Of a stretch of DNA of 47,011 nucleotides, positions 1 through 8,883 are shown in pieces. The notes under the pieces were generated by a model. It made no database searches. It was not told where the DNA came from and saw only the letters and a list, made by a program, of their open reading frames with translations. Position 1 is the stretch's first letter; each line of letters begins with the position of its first letter. The stretch comes from Caldilineales bacterium. Lineage in GTDB: Bacteria > Chloroflexota > Anaerolineae > J102. The DNA is taken from NCBI GenBank assembly GCA_019695115.1, contig JAIBAP010000045.1, positions 1 through 47,011 on the forward strand, written 5' to 3'. Both the position numbers and the translations under genes were made by a program.

Positions 1-2762
<2,762 letters not shown>

Positions 2763-2789
2763 ACGGATCGGCGCGGATTTTTGCCACGA

Positions 2790-3018
2790 TTTCGCCTCAC
2801 AACCAGACTTAACACAAAGGCACGAAGAACACGAAGAAAACACAAAGCGATGATGTTTATCGCCGTTTTTGTGTCACCTTTGTGGCCTTCGCACCTTTGT
2901 GTTTAACCCTTTCCCCAATACCATTTGTGTTTCCCCCATTTGTGTCACCTTTGTGGCCTTCGAGCCTTCGTGTTTCATCCATTCCCCAACACCATTTGTG
3001 TTTCCCCCATTTGTGTCA
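2790..3018. repeat. Imperfect ~75-bp direct repeats upstream of purM
   Basis: The segment starts with CACGAAGAACACGAAG-type words, then has two copies of a ~75-bp unit beginning GTGTCACCTTTGTGGCCTTCG (about 2872 and 2946) and containing CCATTTGTGTTTCCCCCAT. A third copy starts as GTGTCATT at 3013, where purM begins. The copies differ by a few bases. No coding potential of its own. Confidence 0.75.
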
Positions 3019-4047
3019 TTACCAGGACTATCAGCCTATCAGTCGGCCGGCGTCGATATCGAGGCCGGTGAGCGCGCGGTTGACCTGATGAAGGCGGCCG
3101 TGCAGAGCACCTATGGGCCGGAGGTGCTGGCCGGGATCGGCGCCTTCGGCGGGCTGTACGAGGCGGCGGCGCTGCGGGCGGCGGCTGATACGATCCTGGT
3201 GGCAAGCACCGACGGCGTGGGCACCAAGACCAAACTGGCGGCGCAGCTGGGGCGGTGGGAGGGCATCGGCCACGACATCGTCAACCATTGCACCAACGAC
3301 ATCCTGGTGCAAGGCGCGCGCCCGCTCTTCTTCCTGGACTACATCGCCGCCGCCAAACTCGACCCCGTCCAGGTGGCGGCGGTGGTGGGCGGCATCGCCG
3401 CTGCCTGCCGGTCGGTGGGGGCGGCGCTGTTGGGCGGAGAAACGGCCGAGATGCCGGGGGTCTACGAACCGGGCGCGTTCGATTTGGTGGGGACGATCGT
3501 CGGCGTCGTCCGCCGGGCCGAACTGATCGACGGCAGCCGCATCCGTCCTGCCGACGCAATCATCGGCTTGCCCTCGAACGGCCTCCACACCAACGGCTAC
3601 TCGCTCGCCCGCACCGTCTTCGCCGATTGGGACTTGCTGGCGACGCCGCCCGGCCTCGACCTCCCCCTCGCCGATGCCCTCCTGGCCCCGCACACCTGCT
3701 ATCTCGACCCGGTTTCCCGCCTCCGCCAGGCGGGGATCGACCTCAAGGGCCTGGCCCACATCACCGGTGGTGGCATCCCCGGCAACCTGCCCCGCATCCT
3801 GCCCGACGGCCTGGGCGCCCGCCTGGAGTGGGGCAGCTGGCCCGTCCCCGCCCTCTTTGGCCTCCTCCGCCGCGGCGGGAACATCGACGGGGCCGAGATG
3901 GTGCGCGTTTTCAACCTGGGCCTGGGCATGCTGGCCGTCGTCCCGCCGGAGCAGGCCGGGGCCGCGCTCGACCTCATCCAGCCGGCCTGTCGCGTGGGCG
4001 AGATCCGGGCCTGGGCTGGGGAGGGTGAGCGGGTTCGGATTGAGTAA
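3013..4047 (+). CDS. purM: Phosphoribosylformylglycinamidine cyclo-ligase (AIR synthetase)
   Basis: Catalyses ATP-dependent ring closure of FGAM to aminoimidazole ribonucleotide, step 5 of purine synthesis. The 344 residues match the family length. Family motifs are clear: AYQSAGVDIEAG at the start, STDGVGTKTKLA, HDIVNHCTNDILVQGA, LLGGETAEMPGVY and ITGGGIPGNLPRILP. The only plausible start is GTG 3013, because the next ATG (3088) lies inside the conserved region. That GTG is part of the upstream repeat. Downstream comes a toxin-antitoxin pair and then purN, so the usual purM-purN link is interrupted. Confidence 0.93.
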   Translation: MSLPGLSAYQSAGVDIEAGERAVDLMKAAVQSTYGPEVLAGIGAFGGLYEAAALRAAADTILVASTDGVGTKTKLAAQLGRWEGIGHDIVNHCTNDILVQGARPLFFLDYIAAAKLDPVQVAAVVGGIAAACRSVGAALLGGETAEMPGVYEPGAFDLVGTIVGVVRRAELIDGSRIRPADAIIGLPSNGLHTNGYSLARTVFADWDLLATPPGLDLPLADALLAPHTCYLDPVSRLRQAGIDLKGLAHITGGGIPGNLPRILPDGLGARLEWGSWPVPALFGLLRRGGNIDGAEMVRVFNLGLGMLAVVPPEQAGAALDLIQPACRVGEIRAWAGEGERVRIE

Positions 4048-4322
4048 ATCTGGCTGAGAGTTTGAATGCAGGTCGCGAGTGGGGCCCCCACCCTGTCTTT
4101 CCGAATGGGTCGATCTGGCGCCCGCTCGCTTCGATCAGCCAGTGAGGAATCCCCAAGGTCGAAAGTCCACAGGCAGGAGGATGGGCGGATTGAGAGGGAT
4201 GGGCAGATCGCTGAACCCACGCACCCACGGGCGCGTTTGACTGGAAGGCAAGGTGCAAGTATAGTCGTCTATTGGAGTTCACCAGTTGAGCTTCGTTTCC
4301 CGCTTCACACCGAAGGTTCTCT
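4048..4322. other. purM to toxin-antitoxin spacer
   Basis: 275 bases without a supported gene. It holds a small GC palindrome (GTGGGGCCCCCAC around 4079-4091) and, near its end, the promoter of the following module. Several short open frames have no start signal or family likeness. Confidence 0.5.
4237..4265 (+). promoter_or_regulatory. Sigma-70-type promoter of the TumE module
   Basis: TTGACT (4237-4242), 17-base spacer, TATAGT (4260-4265). Both boxes differ from consensus at a single position. Expected start of transcription is near 4272, about 50 bases before the first gene. This gives the toxin-antitoxin pair its own promoter inside the pur region. Confidence 0.75.
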
Positions 4323-4655
4323 ATGGCGCCTGCCTACTACGACTCAGATCTGGCCGAACGTGTCTTTCATTCCCTGCCTGCCGTCGATCAGATGGAGGTG
4401 ATGACGTTCGGGGCTTCCTTCCATCGCTTGAATTTGGAGAAGAAGCTCGAACGTGCGCAAGCGAAAATTCAGGCGATGGAGGCGCGCTACGGCGTCACCT
4501 TGGATCGCCTTGAACTCCAGGGGCTGCCAGACGACGCCGATTACGCCATGCACGAAGACTTTGTGGAATGGCGATACTGGCAACGGGTCGCACGAGAGAC
4601 ACAGAAAGCCATCGATGCACTCTCCGTGTTTGCCCTCACATTGGGACCGAGTTGA
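4323..4655 (+). CDS. Small coiled-coil protein, probable antitoxin of TumE-type module
   Basis: 110 residues, acidic, no family I can name with certainty. Residues ~33-55 (LNLEKKLERAQAKIQAMEARY) and the C-terminal third look like amphipathic helices or coiled coil. Its stop codon overlaps the start of the next gene in TGATG, the usual coupling of antitoxin and toxin. Being first in the pair, having its own promoter and preceding a TumE-family toxin all point to the antitoxin role. No DNA-binding motif is evident, so autoregulation is open. GAAGG lies about ten bases before the ATG. Confidence 0.6.
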   Translation: MAPAYYDSDLAERVFHSLPAVDQMEVMTFGASFHRLNLEKKLERAQAKIQAMEARYGVTLDRLELQGLPDDADYAMHEDFVEWRYWQRVARETQKAIDALSVFALTLGPS

Positions 4656-5014
4656 TGCAGGCGCGCATTCTTGCCCTGTTTGCTGCCTACGGCGACCATA
4701 TCGCCCGTCTTGTCCCCGTACATGTAGAAGACGAGTATCTCAAACTTGTGATCTACTTCGCCGACGGCAGCAATCTGCGGGTTGCAGAAGAATGGAACGG
4801 CGGCGTTCTTTCAAGTTACAGCTATTATTGGCTTTCCGCAGACGACAGCCTCAAGATAGGTTGGGACAATGCCCCACATCATCGGGAATTGGAGCATTTC
4901 CCTCATCACAAGCACATTGGGCGACAGGAGAATCGCTTTCCTTCTGCAGAAAGGCGCCTCGAAGATGTCATGCGGGTTATCCTGGCGCAGATGAATGCAC
5001 CTGATCAGGCATAG
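4655..5014 (+). CDS. TumE/DUF6516 family toxin
   Basis: 119 residues. The signature GWDNAPHHRELEHFPHHKH (residues ~70-88) followed by ENRFPSAERRLEDVM is typical of the DUF6516/TumE toxin family, whose members pair with a small upstream antitoxin. The N-terminal half carries the family's alternating strands (LKLVIYFADGSNLRVAEEW). The start overlaps the upstream stop by one base (TGATG), implying translational coupling. The biochemical target of this family is not something I can read from the sequence. Coding DNA is less GC-rich than purM and purN, which fits acquisition by transfer. Confidence 0.78.
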   Translation: MQARILALFAAYGDHIARLVPVHVEDEYLKLVIYFADGSNLRVAEEWNGGVLSSYSYYWLSADDSLKIGWDNAPHHRELEHFPHHKHIGRQENRFPSAERRLEDVMRVILAQMNAPDQA

Positions 5015-5016
5015 CT

Positions 5017-5643
5017 GTGGGATCAGTGGCCCGATCATCTCGCCTCGTCCTCCTCCTCTCCGGCGGCGGCAGCAACCTGCAGGCCATCCTCGACGCCTGC
5101 GCCGACGGTTGGCTGCCGGCGCAGGTCGTGGCCGTGATCGGCAACAAAGCTGAGGCGTTTGGGCTGGAGCGAGCGCGACGCGCCGGCGTCCCCGCCATCC
5201 ACCTCTCTCCCGCCCCCTTTCGCGACCTGGCCGACCCCCGCCGCGCCTACGATGCCGCCCTGGCCGATCTGGCGGCCGGGTTCCGGCCCGACTGGGTGGT
5301 GCTGGCTGGGTGGATGCGGCTGCTGACCATGCCTTTCCTCGCTCGTTTCCCCGGCCGGGTCGTCAACCTGCACCCCGCCAGGCCCGGCGCCTTCCCCGGC
5401 GCCCACGCCATCGAGCGCGCCTACCAGGCTTCCCGGCGGGGCGAGATCAGCGAGACGGGCGTTATGGTGCATCTGGTGCCCGACGAGGGCATGGACGATG
5501 GCCCCGTCCTGGCCTGGGAGCCTGTGCCCATCCTCCCCACCGATGCCCTGGCCGACCTGGAAGCCCGCGTCCATGCCGTCGAGCACCGGCTGCTGCCCGA
5601 AACCTTGCGCCGGCTGATCGCCGGTGAACTTCCCTCCTCCTGA
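5017..5643 (+). CDS. purN: Phosphoribosylglycinamide formyltransferase (GAR transformylase)
   Basis: Transfers formyl from 10-formyl-THF to GAR, step 3 of purine synthesis, in the cytoplasm. About 208 residues. Motifs: VLLLSGGGSNLQAI for the phosphate site, VVNLHPARPGAFPG with catalytic Asn and His, and TGVMVHLVPDEGMDDGP with the catalytic Asp. In HPARPGAFPG the usual HPS is HPA. Start could be GTG 5017 or GTG 5026; both lie just after the toxin stop at 5014, so translation may be coupled to the toxin gene. Confidence 0.92.
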   Translation: MGSVARSSRLVLLLSGGGSNLQAILDACADGWLPAQVVAVIGNKAEAFGLERARRAGVPAIHLSPAPFRDLADPRRAYDAALADLAAGFRPDWVVLAGWMRLLTMPFLARFPGRVVNLHPARPGAFPGAHAIERAYQASRRGEISETGVMVHLVPDEGMDDGPVLAWEPVPILPTDALADLEARVHAVEHRLLPETLRRLIAGELPSS

Positions 5644-5653
5644 GCAGGCGACG

Positions 5654-8581
5654 ATGGCAGCACCTCCCTTCCGTTTCGCCGTCCTCCTCGTCGCGGCCTC
5701 GCTGCTGCTCTGGGCAGCCGCTTCGCCCGGCAGCGCCGTTGCGCTTGCCCGCCCGCCCATCCCCACCGACCTCAGCCAACGCGACGGCTACGGCGCCTTG
5801 CCGGTGGGCGAGATGACCGGCAGCCCCCGTCTCCAGTTTCGCTTCCGCCTCGAAGCCCCGGCCGGCCTGCGGCTCACGCCGGAACTGGAGGTGCGTTCGG
5901 TCGCCACGCCGTTTTCGGGGCCAAATTTCAGCGGCGATGGCTTCGTGACCAGCGGTTCGCCGCAGACGGCGGCGGTGTGGACGACGGAACCGCTGGCCCA
6001 GGCTGGCTATCACTGGCGCCTGCGGCTGCGCTTGGGCGCAAAGACCGGGCCGTGGGTGGCGTTCGGCAGCAATCGCGACGAAGTCGGCGGGGCTGAAGCC
6101 CTGGCCGCCGCCGATTTCTACGCTCTCTACGAGCCTCTGCTCCCCGACGCCCGCCCCCCGGTCGGCTTCGAGTCGTTGACGCGGCTGGCGGCTCTGCCCC
6201 TGCTCACGCCCGGCGTCGAAACGCGGCAGGTGTCATCGTTCGACCGCACCGAGGGCAACACCGATGGCGGCAGCGACGCTCCCGGGCTGGAATCGCGCTT
6301 CTATCAGGAAGACGGGGCCGAGGTGGTGTTGGAGGTGGATGGGCCGGGCCAGATCAACCGTATCTGGTTCGCCGAAGCCAACGACCCGGCCTTTGCCAAC
6401 ACGCGCTTGCAGTTCTTCTTCGACCACGCCGCCGCCCCCAGCTACGAGATCACCATCGTCGACATGACCTCGGGCCAGACGCCGCCGTTCGTCCGGCCAC
6501 TGGTGCTGGACCCCGACCTTTCGTCCGGCGGCTGGATTTCCTATGTCCCCATCCCCTTTCGCCAGGGCGTCAAGGTCCGCTTGCTCGGCCCGCATGTCCA
6601 CTATCAGATCACCTACCAGGTCTTTTCCAGCCCGGCCGGCGTGACCACCTTTCGCGGCAACGAAGATTACAGCCTGGCCCAGCACCTTTGGCAACGAAGC
6701 GGCCAGGATCCCAAACCGACCCGTGGCAACCGCCAGCTGACCGGCGGCGGTTCGTTGGCCCCAGGCGCCACAACCACCCTATTCGAGCTTGAGGGCGGCG
6801 GCGCGCTGCAAAGCCTCCGGCTCTGGATTCCCCAGCTCGAGGCGAGCATCCTGGGCGCGCCACCCCAAACCGACACCGTGCGCGGCCATCAGAACGGCGC
6901 CTCCAGCTTTCGCCTCACCCCGGCCCGGCCCGCTATCGCCACCCGCCTCCGCCTCCGTCGCTTCTGCCGCTTCGCGCCCCAGACGGCGCTGGTGACGGTG
7001 AACGGCGTCGAGCTTGGGAGGTGGGAGCGGCAACTCAGCGAGGACCGCTACCGCTGGTGTGACGATAGCTTCGACCTGCCGCCGCAGCTGGTCGGCAAGG
7101 GGCCATTGTCGCTGCGCATTGCCAGCGCCGACTCGCCTGCCGCCTGGTACGAGGCTTTCTACTGGCTGGAGCAGGCGCAGGGCCTGGACTGGGTGGTGGT
7201 GGATGCGCTCGATGTCGGCGACTCTGCGGACGAGCGGCGGCACGACTACACCATCACCGGCCAGACGGCAGCCGGCAGCTACACCGCCACCTATCGGCCC
7301 CTTCTGACCCCGCAACCTGCCAGTGAGTCGCTGTTGGCGGGGCTGCGGCTGCGGATCAGCGTCGATCATCAGCCGCAACCGCTGGTGGATGCGCCGGTAG
7401 GCGCCTTCTTCGGCTCGGCGCGCGGCCAGGCCAACATCACTTCGCTCATGGCAGGGATGCGGCCGGAGGACGATTCATTCTACAGTTTCTGGCCGATGCC
7501 GTTTGGCTCGCGGCTACGGGTCGAGTTGGTCAACGACAGCCCCGAAGATCTGGCGGAATTCCGCTTTCAGGCGGCGCACTCGCCCCGGCGCTATCCGCTC
7601 CCCGGCCGGGTGAGCGGCTATTTCCGGGTCTTCGAGTCGCTTTCTCGCCCGACCACACCCGGCCGAGACCATCCCCTGGTGACGGCCACCAGCGCCGGCA
7701 AGCTCGTGGGTCTGCATCTTCTCGTCCACAGCGGCGGCGAAGGCTTCATCGAAGGCGACGAACGTTTTCATACCGACGGCGCCCGGACGCCAACGGTGCG
7801 CGGAACCGGCACCGAGGACATCTTCAACAGCGCCTGGTATTACAACCGTGGTCGGGTCATCACCGCCGTGCATGGGGCCAACTCCACCCGCTCGGAAGGG
7901 TGGGTGGATCAATATCGCTGGTATCTCTCCGACGCCATCCCCTTCGCCGCCAGTCTGCAGGGCGGGATCGAACACGGCGGCGGCAACGACATCGACGCCG
8001 ATTACTCCTCCTGGGCCTTTCTTTACCAGACCCCCGCGCCCGCCCTCCTGCGGGCCGATGTCGTCGAGCTTGGCCTGGTCGCCGACAGGGAGGCGCACGA
8101 GGTCATCTTGTCTGGCCCGGCCATGTCTGGCCCGGCCATGTCTGGCCCGGCCATGTCTGGCCCGGCCACCGTCTACACCCTGACGGCCATGTTCGAGGGC
8201 GATGACGACGCCGCTTTCAGGGCTGCCGGATACCGGCTGCCGCTCGGCTCGGCCATCACCCTCACTCTGAGCCTCGACCCCAACGCCGCTCAGATCACCC
8301 TGCGCCGGCGCTACGACCAGGGGGTGGGCATCGAGCGTCTGCTTGTGCACATCGACGGCCAGCCCGCGCCCGACTGGCTGGATGGTGGCCGCAACCGCGC
8401 CCGTCGCTGGCGCGAAAGCACCTACCTGGTTCCGCCCGAGCTGACGTTGTCGAAACGACAGATCACGGTGCGGTTGGAGCCGGCGCCGTGGGCGGGGAGC
8501 GACAGCGCCAACCTGTCAGCCCTGGCTGCCTTCAGCCAGCATCGCGTCTGGCTAGCGTCGGGCGGCCGCCAGGGGCCGTGA
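5654..8581 (+). CDS. Secreted DUF2961 / glycoside hydrolase family 172 protein
   Basis: 975 residues with a signal peptide (residues 1-~31, hydrophobic FAVLLVAASLLLWAAA). The DUF2961 core is seen in SSFDRTEGNTDGG, VDGPGQINRIWF and RGTGTEDIFNSAWYYNRG. GH172 enzymes of this core act on arabinofuranosyl or fructofuranosyl bonds; the substrate here is unknown. The N-terminal ~150 residues and the C-terminal ~250 look like beta-sandwich add-ons. A four-copy 15-bp tandem repeat encodes SGPAM repeats near residue 820. ATG 5654 is preferred over GTG 5624 because it starts the signal peptide. It follows purN by ten bases. Confidence 0.85.
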   Translation: MAAPPFRFAVLLVAASLLLWAAASPGSAVALARPPIPTDLSQRDGYGALPVGEMTGSPRLQFRFRLEAPAGLRLTPELEVRSVATPFSGPNFSGDGFVTSGSPQTAAVWTTEPLAQAGYHWRLRLRLGAKTGPWVAFGSNRDEVGGAEALAAADFYALYEPLLPDARPPVGFESLTRLAALPLLTPGVETRQVSSFDRTEGNTDGGSDAPGLESRFYQEDGAEVVLEVDGPGQINRIWFAEANDPAFANTRLQFFFDHAAAPSYEITIVDMTSGQTPPFVRPLVLDPDLSSGGWISYVPIPFRQGVKVRLLGPHVHYQITYQVFSSPAGVTTFRGNEDYSLAQHLWQRSGQDPKPTRGNRQLTGGGSLAPGATTTLFELEGGGALQSLRLWIPQLEASILGAPPQTDTVRGHQNGASSFRLTPARPAIATRLRLRRFCRFAPQTALVTVNGVELGRWERQLSEDRYRWCDDSFDLPPQLVGKGPLSLRIASADSPAAWYEAFYWLEQAQGLDWVVVDALDVGDSADERRHDYTITGQTAAGSYTATYRPLLTPQPASESLLAGLRLRISVDHQPQPLVDAPVGAFFGSARGQANITSLMAGMRPEDDSFYSFWPMPFGSRLRVELVNDSPEDLAEFRFQAAHSPRRYPLPGRVSGYFRVFESLSRPTTPGRDHPLVTATSAGKLVGLHLLVHSGGEGFIEGDERFHTDGARTPTVRGTGTEDIFNSAWYYNRGRVITAVHGANSTRSEGWVDQYRWYLSDAIPFAASLQGGIEHGGGNDIDADYSSWAFLYQTPAPALLRADVVELGLVADREAHEVILSGPAMSGPAMSGPAMSGPATVYTLTAMFEGDDDAAFRAAGYRLPLGSAITLTLSLDPNAAQITLRRRYDQGVGIERLLVHIDGQPAPDWLDGGRNRARRWRESTYLVPPELTLSKRQITVRLEPAPWAGSDSANLSALAAFSQHRVWLASGGRQGP
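8111..8170 (+). repeat. Four tandem 15-bp copies inside the GH172 gene
   Basis: TCTGGCCCGGCCATG three times exactly at 8111-8155, and a fourth copy at 8156-8170 ending in ACC. It encodes (SGPAM)3 SGPAT. The unit length keeps the frame, so copy number can change without breaking the protein. Confidence 0.95.
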
Positions 8582-8822
8582 CCAATTCGAGCCAGCTCAG
8601 GTGCGCCAACGCCTCCTCGCGCGTTTGCCCACACATCTCCAGCGACGGGCCCAGGCTTTGGCACACGGAAGGGCGCTCTCGCCGGCCATAGAGAGCGCAG
8701 CGCAGGTCGTCCGTCAGGTGCAGGCAGCGCACCCCGGCCGGCTTTCCGTTGGGCATGCCGGGGATGGGTGACGAGATCGAGGGAGCGATGCAACACGCCC
8801 CGCAGCCAGCACGGCACTCCAT
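8532..8822 (-). CDS. YkgJ family cysteine-cluster protein
   Basis: 96 residues from ATG 8822. The eight-cysteine pattern of the UPF0153/YkgJ family is present: CRAGCGACC at the start, GVRCLHL, RCALYGRRERPSVC and MCGQTREEAL. The cysteines are presumed to bind a metal or Fe-S cluster; the function is unknown. The 3' end overlaps that of the GH172 gene by 50 bases, tail to tail. A GTG nine bases upstream is possible but less likely. Confidence 0.85.
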   Translation of the reverse strand: MECRAGCGACCIAPSISSPIPGMPNGKPAGVRCLHLTDDLRCALYGRRERPSVCQSLGPSLEMCGQTREEALAHLSWLELVTAPGGRPTLARRDAG

Positions 8823-8883
8823 ACGCAACACGCTCTACCGACTACGGCGCCCGGAACACGGAACACGGAACACGAAAACCCCC
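8823..8883. repeat. ACACGGAAC-type short repeats
   Basis: Between the YkgJ gene and the end of the Mo-hydroxylase gene lies a run of CGGAACACGGAACACGGAAC words next to ACGCAACACG. It belongs to the same GTGTTGCGT family of low-complexity repeats seen at other junctions. Confidence 0.6.

Noticed and set aside
2869-3012. Start of purM at 2869
   Set aside because: The 48 codons before GTG 3013 are translated repeat DNA with Phe/Pro/Cys-rich sequence that no PurM has, and 344 residues is already the normal length.
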